From assembly GCA_037384065.1 (NCBI GenBank), contig JARROJ010000026.1:12279-76278 (forward strand): a stretch of DNA of 64,000 bases. The letters run 5' to 3'. The notes beneath the pieces are model-generated. The model had not been told where the DNA came from. It saw nothing but the letters and a program-made list of their open reading frames with translations, and did not search any database. The position numbers and the translations under genes are program-made. Origin of the DNA: JABDPF01 sp037384065 (lineage in GTDB: Bacteria; Pseudomonadota; Gammaproteobacteria; Xanthomonadales; SZUA-36). Shown here one piece after another: positions 52,038 to 60,418 of this stretch (position 1 is the stretch's first letter; the number at the start of each line of letters is the position of its first letter).

Positions 52038-53324
52038 TCAGTTGGCGTTGCGGGCCTTGCGGCGACCGCGCCGGCGAGGCCGGGAACGCCGTCCGGCCGG
52101 TTCCCGCTCGCGCCGCGCACTGAGGTCGACACCCTCCTGCGCCTCGGTCCAGAACGTGCACAGCGGGCGCAGCGATTCGTCCTCCTCGGCACGCAGCAGC
52201 AGGAAGTCGTAGCCGGCCCGAAAACGCTGATCGTAGAGCAGTCGCTTCCACCGCTTGCCGCGCGTCTTGGTGAACCGCGCCTGCATGATCCAGATGTGCC
52301 GCGTAACGGCGCTGAAACGGCGCGGGATGGCCGTGCGTCGGGATTGCCGTGCGATCACGTCCTCGGCCGCCTTGACCATCGCCACGTAATCGCTCTCGCC
52401 TTCGGCTCGATAGCGGTCCGCGGCCTCGCCCACCGAATCCCAGAGCAGCGCGGCGAACAGGAACGCGGGCGTGACGGGTTGCCCGTCGCGGACCCGCTGA
52501 TCGGTGTTCTCGAGCGTCTTGCGCAGAACGATCCCCAGCTTCACCTTGCCAGGACCGGAACCCTTGGGCAGCCCGGGAAACAAAGTGCGGGCCAGTCCGA
52601 AGCGCTGTAACGCTTCCATGCTGCGCAAGGCGTGGCCGGTCAGGAACAGCTTGCACACCTCCTCGAACAGGCGCGCCGGCGGCACGTCGGCCAGCAACGG
52701 GGCCATGCGCGGAATCGGGTCGGCGGTTTTCGCGTCCGGTTCGACCCCCAGCTTGGCCTCGAAACGCGCCGCGCGCAGCAGGCGGACGGGGTCCTCGCGG
52801 TAGCGGACTTCGGGGTCGCCGATCAGCCGCAGGCGGCGCTCGGCGAGATCCTGGTAGCCGCCGACGAAATCGCGGATGTCGCCGCTGACCGGATCCAGGA
52901 ACAGTGCGTTGATCGTGAAATCGCGACGTATCGCGTCCTCTTCCAGGGACCCGAACACGTTGTCGCGCAGGATGCGGCCGTTCGCGTCGGCATGATCGAC
53001 CGTGTCGTCCGCGTCGGCCGATGCGCCGCGAAAGGTCGCGACCTCGATCAGGGCTCCGGCCTTGCGCACGTGGGCGAGGCGGAACCGCCGACCGATCAGG
53101 CGGCAGCGCGGAAACACGGACTGCACTTCCTCGGGCGTCGCGCTGGTGGCGACGTCGAAGTCCTTGGGAGCCTTGCCGAGGATCAGGTCGCGGACGCTGC
53201 CGCCCACGATGAACGCTTCGTAACCGGCGTCCTGCAACTCCTTGACGATCTCGCTGGCATGCGGGCATAACTCCTTGAGCCTGATGCGATGCTCGGCCAG
53301 CGGTATGGTGATGAATTCGTTAAT
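52038..53324 (-). CDS. pcnB: Poly(A) polymerase I, probable AUU start
   Basis: Adds poly(A) tails that target RNA for decay; 428 residues if translation begins at ATT 53322-53324. The nucleotidyltransferase core is clear: GYEAFIVGGSVRDLILGK, KDFDVATSATPEEV (catalytic DxD), RLIGRRFRLAHV and EDAIRRDFTINALFLD, plus YREDPVRLLRAARFEAKLG. The C-terminus is very Arg-rich. Upstream of a TTG at 53237 the frame continues with ITIPLAEH and 23 further residues that align without gaps to the E. coli N-terminal block (IPREQH to NKAGY). A TAA three codons before the ATT closes the frame, and no ATG, GTG or TTG lies between. E. coli pcnB is known to use AUU. The usual neighbour folK is absent. Confidence 0.92.
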   Translation of the reverse strand: MNEFITIPLAEHRIRLKELCPHASEIVKELQDAGYEAFIVGGSVRDLILGKAPKDFDVATSATPEEVQSVFPRCRLIGRRFRLAHVRKAGALIEVATFRGASADADDTVDHADANGRILRDNVFGSLEEDAIRRDFTINALFLDPVSGDIRDFVGGYQDLAERRLRLIGDPEVRYREDPVRLLRAARFEAKLGVEPDAKTADPIPRMAPLLADVPPARLFEEVCKLFLTGHALRSMEALQRFGLARTLFPGLPKGSGPGKVKLGIVLRKTLENTDQRVRDGQPVTPAFLFAALLWDSVGEAADRYRAEGESDYVAMVKAAEDVIARQSRRTAIPRRFSAVTRHIWIMQARFTKTRGKRWKRLLYDQRFRAGYDFLLLRAEEDESLRPLCTFWTEAQEGVDLSARREREPAGRRSRPRRRGRRKARNAN

Positions 53325-53381
53325 GGTGAATTACGCTTAAGCAGGTTGAATACAGCAGACGCGCTAGTTTAACATTGAGCG

Positions 53382-53399
53382 TCCTGCGGTACAGCAGGA
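53382..53399. repeat. Inverted repeat upstream of tRNA-Glu
   Basis: TCCTGC and GCAGGA are separated by six bases, in the 91 bp between the pcnB start and the tRNA-Glu gene. Probably within the tRNA leader. A weak promoter-like pair (TTGAAT at 53346-53351, TTTAAC at 53368-53373) lies just upstream on the plus strand. Confidence 0.35.
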
Positions 53400-53415
53400 A
53401 TTCGGATGTCACGAC

Positions 53416-53490
53416 GCTCCCTTCGTCTAGCGGTCAGGACGCGGCCCTCTCAAGGCTGAAACAGGGGTTCGATTCCCCTAGGGAGCGCCA
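53416..53490 (+). tRNA. tRNA-Glu(CTC)
   Basis: 75 nt with encoded CCA. The acceptor stem GCTCCCT pairs with AGGGAGC. The anticodon loop CTCTCAA gives CTC, reading GAG. The T-arm is AGGGGTTCGATTCCCCT. The last 13 bases (53478-53490) overlap, on the opposite strand, the end of the asparaginase frame. Confidence 0.95.
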
Positions 53491-54497
53491 TTCCGGAACA
53501 GTTCGCGAATTTCCGCATCGCCCCGCCCCGCGCCCAAGGCCAGGCTCAACAGAATGCGCGCCTTGCTGGCGCAAAGATACCCCGCCGGAATCAGCCCGCG
53601 CGCGATCAGGTCCTGCTCGGACCCGGGAAAGGCGTAGGTCGCCTCCAGCACCGGTCCGCGAGCGACGCGGGTGGCCAGTACGACCGGCATCCGGCCGGAC
53701 AATTCCGCCAGCGGTTCGACCCAGGATTCGGGCAGGTGCCCCGCGCCCAGCGCCTGCACGACGAGGCCGCGCCAGCGGCCCTGCGCCACCGCGTCGAGCA
53801 GTTCCGGTCCCTCGCCCAGCGCGGCGGCGACGAGCGCCACCGGGGCGGGCTCGACCCCGGCCGGTTCATCCGCGACGGCCGCCCAGCGCCGCGCGGTCAG
53901 CATCAGGTCCGCCCGGCCTTCGATCACGTGGCCGATCGGGCCGAACCCGGGTGATGAAAAGGCTGCGAGGTTGGTCGCGGCGGTTTTCTGCACCGCCCAG
54001 CCGGCGTGAACCTCGTCGTTGAAGCAGACCATGGCGCCGCGATCGCGTGCTGCGTTCGACGACGCCAGAACGACCGCATTCGCAATGTTCGCCGCCCCGT
54101 CGGAACTGGTCTGACCGGCATGGCGCATCGCGCCGGTCACCACCACGGGCGCGGGGCCGCGGCACAGCAGCTCCAGTGCGAACACGGTTTCCTCGATCGT
54201 GTCGGTCCCCTGCACCACGACGAAGCCTGCGGCCGCCCCGTCCGCCTCGAGCAAGGCGATGCGCGCGGCGAGATCGGCCAGGTCCTGCAAGCCCAGGTGC
54301 GCGCCCGGCGCCTGGCGAAAATTCTCCACGTGCGCGACGCGGCCCGCCACCGCCTCGGGCAGCGCCTCGAGCAGGTCCTCGGCGCGCAGGCCGGGCACGG
54401 CGCCCCGGCCGTCCGCCGACCGCATGGCGATGGTGCCGCCGAGGCCGATGACGGCGACCTGGCTCAAGTGCGTCGGATCCGGTTCTGCGAAGGTCAT
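53478..54497 (-). CDS. Asparaginase
   Basis: Hydrolyses L-asparagine to aspartate and ammonia; 339 residues. The first active-site Thr is T22 in IGLGGTIAMRS, and the second Thr/Asp pair is T98-D99 in VVVQGTDTIEET. GAMRHAGQTSSDGAANIANAV is the third conserved block. No signal peptide is visible, so a cytosolic form is likely. The final codons and the TAG stop (53478-53480) lie in the antisense of the tRNA-Glu acceptor/T-arm region, so the C-terminus (RNGAP) is partly dictated by the tRNA sequence. Divergent from fdxA. Confidence 0.9.
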   Translation of the reverse strand: MTFAEPDPTHLSQVAVIGLGGTIAMRSADGRGAVPGLRAEDLLEALPEAVAGRVAHVENFRQAPGAHLGLQDLADLAARIALLEADGAAAGFVVVQGTDTIEETVFALELLCRGPAPVVVTGAMRHAGQTSSDGAANIANAVVLASSNAARDRGAMVCFNDEVHAGWAVQKTAATNLAAFSSPGFGPIGHVIEGRADLMLTARRWAAVADEPAGVEPAPVALVAAALGEGPELLDAVAQGRWRGLVVQALGAGHLPESWVEPLAELSGRMPVVLATRVARGPVLEATYAFPGSEQDLIARGLIPAGYLCASKARILLSLALGAGRGDAEIRELFRNGAP

Positions 54498-54602
54498 GTG
54501 GTCGTCCTCGTGCGATGGGCCGGGGCCGAGGCCGCGTCCGCGTTTCGGTCTGAATTGTCATCATGCCGGTGACCCGCGCTTGATGAAAGTCATCGACCGA
54601 TG

Positions 54603-54631
54603 TTTTGCTGCGCGTACGATTGAATTAGAAT
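54603..54631 (+). promoter_or_regulatory. Putative promoter for fdxA
   Basis: TTTTGC (54603-54608) and TAGAAT (54626-54631) are spaced 17 bp. The predicted start is about 30 bases before the fdxA ATG. The -10 match is good (5/6), the -35 weak. Confidence 0.45.
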
Positions 54632-54668
54632 TTTCAGATCCACTTCAAATGCCACACGCGAGAACGCC

Positions 54669-54992
54669 ATGACCTTCGTCGTCACTGAAAACTGCATCAA
54701 GTGCAAGTACACCGATTGCGTGGAAGTCTGCCCGGTGGACTGTTTCCACGAGGGCCCCAACTTCCTCGTCATCGACCCGGAAGAGTGCATCGACTGTACG
54801 CTGTGTGAGCCGGAATGCCCGGCGGAAGCGATCTTCCCCGAGGACGACCTGCCCGATGGGCAGGAGGTGTTCATCGAGATCAACGCGGAACTCGCCCAAC
54901 AGTGGCCGGTCATTACCGAGCAGAAGGATCCGCCGCCGGATGCCGCGGACTGGGACGGCAAGTCCGGCAAGCTGGACCTGCTGGAACGCTGA
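54669..54992 (+). CDS. fdxA: Seven-iron ferredoxin
   Basis: Soluble electron carrier with one 3Fe-4S and one 4Fe-4S cluster, 107 residues. The cysteine pattern matches Azotobacter FdI shifted by one: C9, C17 and C50 for the 3Fe site, C21, C40, C43 and C46 for the 4Fe site, with C12 and C25 free. The tail (about 60-107) is the family's usual C-terminal extension. Physiological partner unknown. Single gene with its own promoter. Confidence 0.95.
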   Translation: MTFVVTENCIKCKYTDCVEVCPVDCFHEGPNFLVIDPEECIDCTLCEPECPAEAIFPEDDLPDGQEVFIEINAELAQQWPVITEQKDPPPDAADWDGKSGKLDLLER

Positions 54993-55019
54993 GAATCGCC
55001 GTGCGCGAACGCCGCGGCG

Positions 55020-55637
55020 TCAGCCGAGGCGTTTGCGAATCACTTCGAGAAGATGCTCCGCGGCATCGGCTTCGCAGTCGGTGCCGTCCGCGTATTTGAT
55101 GTAGACCCGGGCGTTCTCCCCGTCCGGCCGCACGAAGGCCTGGTAGGCGCCGCTGTAGTCCTCGACGTTGTTCCGGCGCCAGAAGGCCAGGCCGCTGAAA
55201 AACCCGTCGCGATCCTTGAACTCCTGGTAGTAGTCGAACCGGTAAACGCCCTGTTCATCCTCGCGAATACGCTCCATGCCGGCCCGCTCGATGACCAGGC
55301 CGAGTCGGCGATGCGCGCTTTCGGGGGAGTCCTCGACCATCAGGTAGAGTCCCTCGGCCGACCAGTTCAGGCGGGAATTGGCATCGATGCCCGACGTCGT
55401 GCTGGAAATCCGCGGCGGCCGGGTTTCCATGGCCATCTCGGGCGGCGGCAGGGGCGGCATGTCGATGATCAGCGCCCGACTGCGGTCCGGCGTGGACAAC
55501 CCTTCCGGCATCACCAGCGGCTCGGTCTCCCGGGCGTCGTAATACTCGGGTTTCTTCTGGCCGCGCGAACAGGCCGTGACCACTGCCAGCAGCAGCCCGA
55601 GAAGCAGGAAAACGGTCGTTCGCTTGAATACTGTCAT
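55020..55637 (-). CDS. bamC: BamC-like outer-membrane assembly lipoprotein
   Basis: Lipoprotein of 205 residues. The signal peptide ends in the lipobox VVTAC (lipidated C23). A proline-rich linker (MPPLPPPEMAMETRPPRI) is followed by one helix-grip-like domain: NWSAEGLYLMVEDSPESAHRRLGLVIERAGM, then YRFDYYQEFKDRDGFFSGLAFW and ARVYIKYADGTDCEADAAEHLLEVI. This resembles the BamC/NlpB family but is shorter than E. coli BamC (344), which has two such domains. The usual neighbour dapA is not present; here it is divergent from bcp. Assignment moderate. Confidence 0.6.
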   Translation of the reverse strand: MTVFKRTTVFLLLGLLLAVVTACSRGQKKPEYYDARETEPLVMPEGLSTPDRSRALIIDMPPLPPPEMAMETRPPRISSTTSGIDANSRLNWSAEGLYLMVEDSPESAHRRLGLVIERAGMERIREDEQGVYRFDYYQEFKDRDGFFSGLAFWRRNNVEDYSGAYQAFVRPDGENARVYIKYADGTDCEADAAEHLLEVIRKRLG

Positions 55638-55777
55638 AAAAATGTCGTGTTGGACGGCCGGTCGACTTCGAACCGGCGCGAGGATGCGGAAAACAGGCGG
55701 TCATGGTACTTGCGGCACCCCATGCTGACAAGTATCCTGACCGCGACCGACACACACCACCCCGACCTGGAGTAGCG

Positions 55778-56239
55778 ATGCCCGCAATTGGCAAGAAGGT
55801 GGCCCCATTCACCGCCGCGGCCACCGGCGACAAGAACCTCTCCCTCTCCGACTTCAAAGGCAAGAACCTGGTCCTCTACTTCTACCCCAAGGACAGCACC
55901 CCGGGCTGCACCCTGGAAGGCCAGAATTTCCGCGACCTCCACCCGGAATTCGAGAAGGCGAACACCGCGATTCTCGGCGTCTCGCGCGACAGCCTGAAGC
56001 GGCACGAGAACTTCAGGGCCAAGCAGTCCTTTCCGTTCGACCTGCTGTCGGACGAAGACGAGACGCTCTGCCGGCAATTCGACGTGATCCACGAAAAGAA
56101 CATGTACGGACGCAAGGTGATGGGGATCGTGCGCAGCACCTTCCTGATCGACGGCGACGGCGTGCTGCGCGCCGAGTGGCGCAAGGTCAGGGTCAAGGGC
56201 CACGCCGAAGAGGTCCTGGCCGCCGCGCAGGCGCTCTGA
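55778..56239 (+). CDS. bcp: Thioredoxin-dependent peroxiredoxin (BCP/PrxQ)
   Basis: Thiol peroxidase for H2O2 and organic peroxides, 153 residues. The ATG at 55778 (MPAIGKKVAPFTAAAT) follows a GGAG site. The peroxidatic cysteine is C44 in YPKDSTPGCTLEGQNFRDL. The resolving Cys found five residues on in E. coli BCP is a Gln here (Q49). C98 remains, matching the non-essential third Cys of E. coli. It may therefore work as a 1-Cys type. Forty-odd bases before the phoH-like gene, same strand. Confidence 0.93.
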   Translation: MPAIGKKVAPFTAAATGDKNLSLSDFKGKNLVLYFYPKDSTPGCTLEGQNFRDLHPEFEKANTAILGVSRDSLKRHENFRAKQSFPFDLLSDEDETLCRQFDVIHEKNMYGRKVMGIVRSTFLIDGDGVLRAEWRKVRVKGHAEEVLAAAQAL

Positions 56240-56292
56240 ACCCCGTTCGACCGACCGCTCAAGCCAACCCCCCAGGGAGGGAACCGTTACCG

Positions 56293-57690
56293 ATGGGAAG
56301 CGAGAAACGCCTGTACGTCCTCGACACGAACGTGCTGATGCACGACCCGACCTCGATCTTCCGTTTCGAGGAACACGACGTCCTGCTGCCGATGATGGTG
56401 CTCGAAGAACTCGACGCCGCCAAGAAGGGCCTGTCGGAGGTGGCGCGCAACGTTCGCCAGGTCAGCCGTTTCATCGGCGAGATGATGCAGCGCCAGCCGC
56501 ACGCGGATCTCGACGAGGGGCTGGAGTTGCGCGAACCCGAAGGCCTGGAGCTCAAGGTCGGCAGCGGCCGCCTGCTGTTCCAGACCGCGATGCCGGAGAC
56601 CCACTCGAGCCTGCTGCGCGACGGCTCCTTCGCCGACAACGAAATTCTCAGCACCGCGCTGGCCCTGCGCGACGCCCACCCGGATCGCGAGATCGTGCTG
56701 GTTTCCAAGGACATCAACCTGCGCATCAAGGCGGCGATTCTCGGCGTGCCGGCCGAGGACTACTACAACGACCGGGCGCTCGACGACCTCAGCCTGCTGT
56801 ATCGCGGGCTGCGTGAGCACGACGAGGGGTTCTGGGAGGCCAACCCGAACCTCGAGTCCTGGACCGAGGCCGGCCGGGCCCGCTATCGCATTCCCTTCGA
56901 CGAAGGCAACGGCTGGTATCCCAACCAGTGCGTCGCCATCGGCGAGGGCGCCGGCGGGCTCGAGGCGGTGGTCAAGGCCGTCACACCGGACAACGTCGAA
57001 CTGCAACTGGTCGACGACTACTACGACGGGCACAAGAACGTCTGGGGCATCCACGCACGCAATCGCGAACAGAACTTCGCCCTCAACCTGCTGATGGACC
57101 CCGAGGTCGATTTCGTCACCCTGCTCGGCACGGCGGGCACCGGCAAAACGCTGCTTGCGCTGGCCGCCGGCCTGTCCCAGACGATGGACGAGAAGCGCTA
57201 CTCGGAAATCATCGTGACCCGCGCGACGGTCTCGATCGGCGAGGACATCGGTTACCTGCCCGGCACCGAGGAAGAAAAGATGACGCCCTGGATGGGCGCG
57301 CTGACGGACAACCTCGAGGTCCTGACGCAGCCCGTGGAGGGCGGCGAATGGGGCCGCGCCGCGACCAACGACCTGCTGTCCAGCCGGGTCAAGGTCCGCG
57401 CCCTTAATTTCATGCGCGGCCGCACCTTCCTGAACCGCTACGTGATCATCGACGAGGCGCAGAACATCACGCCCAAGCAGATGAAGGCGCTGCTCACCCG
57501 CGCCGGCCCGGGCACCAAGATGATCTGCCTCGGCAACGTCGAACAGATCGATACGCCCTACCTGACGGAGACCACCTCGGGCCTGACCTTCGCGGTCGAT
57601 CGCTTCAAGGACTGGTCCCACAGCGGCCACATCACGCTGCGGCGGGGCGAACGGTCACGGCTGGCGGACTTCGCCTCCGAGGCGCTGTAG
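56293..57690 (+). CDS. PIN-PhoH fusion ATPase/ribonuclease-helicase
   Basis: 465 residues from ATG 56293 (MGSEKRLYVLDTNVLMHDP), preceded by AGGGAGGGAA. The N-terminal PIN domain (about 1-140) has the acidic residues of the nuclease fold (LDTNVLMHD; SFADNEILSTALAL; VLVSKDINLRIKA). The C-terminal PhoH-type P-loop ATPase starts near 275 with LLGTAGTGKTLLALAAG and Walker B VIIDEAQNITPKQMKALL. Known PhoH2/YlaK relatives are RNA unwinding-cleaving enzymes. It follows bcp and is convergent with the PerM-like gene. Confidence 0.92.
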   Translation: MGSEKRLYVLDTNVLMHDPTSIFRFEEHDVLLPMMVLEELDAAKKGLSEVARNVRQVSRFIGEMMQRQPHADLDEGLELREPEGLELKVGSGRLLFQTAMPETHSSLLRDGSFADNEILSTALALRDAHPDREIVLVSKDINLRIKAAILGVPAEDYYNDRALDDLSLLYRGLREHDEGFWEANPNLESWTEAGRARYRIPFDEGNGWYPNQCVAIGEGAGGLEAVVKAVTPDNVELQLVDDYYDGHKNVWGIHARNREQNFALNLLMDPEVDFVTLLGTAGTGKTLLALAAGLSQTMDEKRYSEIIVTRATVSIGEDIGYLPGTEEEKMTPWMGALTDNLEVLTQPVEGGEWGRAATNDLLSSRVKVRALNFMRGRTFLNRYVIIDEAQNITPKQMKALLTRAGPGTKMICLGNVEQIDTPYLTETTSGLTFAVDRFKDWSHSGHITLRRGERSRLADFASEAL

Positions 57691-57820
57691 CGTCAGCAGG
57701 AGAATCGGCGGGCCGGTTTTACCCGGTCGCTGCGGCAGGCGGCCTGGAGCGCGGAACCCCGAATCGCGACCGCTCGACAGGGGCCGGGACGCCCTGAACG
57801 GACCGCCGGCCAACGAAAGG

Positions 57821-58933
57821 TCATCCCGGGCCTGGCCCGGGGTCTGCCGCCGGCGTCTCAGCGGCGCCCGGTGACTCGTCTTTTCCAGCGCCGTTGCTCG
57901 GCCAGGCATTGATCACGGCCTTGACGAAGGTCGCCAGCGGAATGGCGAAGAAGATGCCCCAGAACCCCCACAGGCCGCCGAATACCAGGATCGCCAGGAT
58001 GATGGCGACCGGATGCAGGTTGACGACCTCGGAAAACAGCAGCGGCACCAGCAGGTTGCCGTCCAGCGCCTGGATGATGGCGTAGGCGATCATGACCTGG
58101 CCGAAATCCCAGCCCCAGCCGAACTGGAAGTAGGCGATCAGCGCGATCGGCACGGTCACCACGGCGGCGCCCACGTAGGGCACCAGCACCGAGAACCCGA
58201 CCAGCGTCGCCAGCAGGGCGGAATACTGCAGGCCGAGCATCATGAAGGTCACGTAGGTCACGGCGCCGACGATGATGATCTCGACCACCTTGCCCCGCAC
58301 GTAATTGGCGATCTGAACCTCGGACTCGGACCAGACCCGGTTCACCAGCGAACGCTCGCGCGGCAGGCGGTCGGTGAACCAGTCGATGATCAGCGCCTTG
58401 TCCTTGAGCAGGAAGAACACCAGCACCGGCACCAGCACCAGGTAGACCACCAGGCCGATCAGGCTGGCGACCGAGGCCAGCGACCAGCCCAGCAACTGCT
58501 GGCCGAGGTTGGCGACCTCCTGGCCCAACTGGCCGATGATGCTCTCGACCTGCGCGACCGAGATCAGGTCCGGGTACGCCGCCGGCAGGCCCTTGAGCAG
58601 TTCCTGACCCTGCGAGATGTAGTTCGGCAGTTGCTGCACCAGTTGCGTCAGCTGGCGCGAGACCAGCGGGATCAGCCCGAAGAGCAGGAAAATGAAGATC
58701 GTCATGAACAGCAGGAAGACGATGACCACCGCCAGCATGCGGGGCATACCCAGGCGCTGCAGGCGGCCGACCACCGCCTCGAGCAGGTAGGCGATGACGA
58801 TGCTCGCGAACATCGGGGCGAGCCAGGCACCCAGGCCGATGACCACGGCGAAAAACGCCAGCAGCACGACGCCGAGGATCACGACCTGCGGATCGGAAAA
58901 TGAGCGCTTGAACCAGTCTCGCAATAGCTCCAT
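57821..58933 (-). CDS. AI-2E/PerM family permease
   Basis: Inner-membrane protein of 370 residues with about eight predicted helices. The central amphipathic region (LTQLVQQLPNYISQGQELLKGLPAAYPDL) is typical of the family. The conserved C-terminal half includes DGNLLVPLLFSEVVNLHPVAIILAILVFGGLWGFWGIFFAIPLATFVKAVI. The last 25 residues are polar and Pro/Gly-rich. Family members export small molecules or act in Na+/H+ transport; the substrate here is unknown. Upstream is the outer-membrane protein gene, same strand. Confidence 0.88.
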   Translation of the reverse strand: MELLRDWFKRSFSDPQVVILGVVLLAFFAVVIGLGAWLAPMFASIVIAYLLEAVVGRLQRLGMPRMLAVVIVFLLFMTIFIFLLFGLIPLVSRQLTQLVQQLPNYISQGQELLKGLPAAYPDLISVAQVESIIGQLGQEVANLGQQLLGWSLASVASLIGLVVYLVLVPVLVFFLLKDKALIIDWFTDRLPRERSLVNRVWSESEVQIANYVRGKVVEIIIVGAVTYVTFMMLGLQYSALLATLVGFSVLVPYVGAAVVTVPIALIAYFQFGWGWDFGQVMIAYAIIQALDGNLLVPLLFSEVVNLHPVAIILAILVFGGLWGFWGIFFAIPLATFVKAVINAWPSNGAGKDESPGAAETPAADPGPGPG

Positions 58934-58966
58934 CGAAGGGGCCGGGCTAGGGAGGGGTGCTGAGCG

Positions 58967-60154
58967 TCAGAAGCTCAGGATCCACATCGCCTCGACCTCG
59001 AGGCGCTGGTCGAGTTCGTCCGTGGTGACGCCCAGGACGCTGCCGCCAAAGGCGTACTCGGACGGCGCGTAGGCGGCATTGAAGGCGAGGCGGCTGCGGT
59101 CGCCGGTGCGGCGCGAGTAGCCGACGGTCATCGCGCTGCTCGCCAGGTCGCCGTCCAGGGCCCGGCTCAGCAGGCGCGACGACGGCGACGGCTGCGTGCG
59201 CGTGCTCAGGTCGACGTGCCACTGCGAATCCTCGCCATCGCTCCAGGTATAGCCGACGGTGTACACGGTGAGGTCTTCCCAGGTGAAGTCCGGGCTGGTC
59301 GAGTCGCCCAGCAGCGACAGGAAGCGGTTCGGCAGGTAGCGGCTCGGGAACGCGCTGATGTCGCTGTACAGGACGCGCTCGACCGCCACGCTCAGAGAAG
59401 AACGGGCGCTGGCCTGGAAGGCCATGCCAATTGAGGCGCGGGCCGGGATGTCCAGGTCCGCCGGGTGCGCGTACACGCCCCGGTAGGCCGCGAACTCTTC
59501 CATGTCGATGCGCGACTGGAAGCCCGCGTTGAACGCGACGCCGCTGATGACTTCCTGCTCAACCGCGAGACGCACGCCGGTTCCGTAGCCGGATTCCTGG
59601 TACGGACGGTAGCCGGAGTACATGCCGTAGGCTTCGCTTTCGCTGCGCGCCGCGAACAGGCCCAGGTTGGCGGCGCTGAATCGCTGATAGGCGATGACCG
59701 CGGATACGCCGAGGATGCCGTTGGCGCTCAGCTGGTGCTCGACGCCCGGCGCGAAGTACTGCCGCTCGAGCGCACTGCCTTCGAAGACCGGCTCGGGCTC
59801 GACGCCCTGCCAGCCATACTCGGAGGCGGACTGGTAGTCGAGTTTGAGGTTCAGCCAGGTCTGCGGGCGCGCCTGGATGCCGTTGGCGAACTCCGGCAGG
59901 ATGTCCACCTCGGTGCTGTTGAGCCAGGAAACGCGCACCGGCGCACTGTTCTCGGGCAGCATGTAATCCGGCGTCAGTTCCTGCGCGAGGTACTCCTGCC
60001 AGGGGCCCAGTTCGAACCCGATCACGTAGAACGGCGTCATCCCCGTGCCACCGGCGGCGAACCCGACCGACGGCACGCCGGCAACCCAGGCGCCGGCTGC
60101 GCCAGGCAGCAACCCCAGGGCCGCAATGACGGTGATGGCGATCTTTCTCAACAA
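58967..60154 (-). CDS. Outer-membrane beta-barrel protein, FadL/OmpP1-like
   Basis: 395 residues. A Sec signal peptide (MLRKIAITVIAALGLLPGAAGA, cut after about residue 22) is followed by alternating polar/hydrophobic strands with many Tyr and Trp. The last residue is Phe (MWILSF), the usual C-terminal signature for BAM-inserted barrels. The ARASIGMAFQASARSSLSVAVERVLYSDI segment and overall plan resemble FadL-type long-chain hydrocarbon channels, but the match is loose. A strong promoter lies 45 bp upstream. Function: channel for hydrophobic substrates possible; not established. Confidence 0.65.
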   Translation of the reverse strand: MLRKIAITVIAALGLLPGAAGAWVAGVPSVGFAAGGTGMTPFYVIGFELGPWQEYLAQELTPDYMLPENSAPVRVSWLNSTEVDILPEFANGIQARPQTWLNLKLDYQSASEYGWQGVEPEPVFEGSALERQYFAPGVEHQLSANGILGVSAVIAYQRFSAANLGLFAARSESEAYGMYSGYRPYQESGYGTGVRLAVEQEVISGVAFNAGFQSRIDMEEFAAYRGVYAHPADLDIPARASIGMAFQASARSSLSVAVERVLYSDISAFPSRYLPNRFLSLLGDSTSPDFTWEDLTVYTVGYTWSDGEDSQWHVDLSTRTQPSPSSRLLSRALDGDLASSAMTVGYSRRTGDRSRLAFNAAYAPSEYAFGGSVLGVTTDELDQRLEVEAMWILSF

Positions 60155-60198
60155 AATACCGGTCTCGTCCCGCGTTCGGATGCAACGATACAGGGTGG

Positions 60199-60227
60199 AA
60201 TATGGCAGGAATGCTACAGACTGTCAA
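60199..60227 (-). promoter_or_regulatory. Strong sigma70-type promoter for the outer-membrane protein gene
   Basis: On the minus strand, -35 TTGACA (60222-60227, perfect consensus) and -10 CATATT (60199-60204) with a 17 bp spacer. The predicted start near 60192 gives a leader of about 38 bases. Confidence 0.75.
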
Positions 60228-60418
60228 TGTTCGACCCCGCCCTTTCGGGACCGCGGTCAGGTCGTCGGCGGAATCACAGACAACTGATTGTTTTTAATAA
60301 ATTCTCGCCGGCGACACCCGGGGCGCGCCCGGCCTCAAACGCAACGGCCGGGGCGCAGTCGCGGACCCGGGACGTTGTCTGCACGCAACAGTGCAACGCC
60401 ACCGGGCGCAATACGGCC

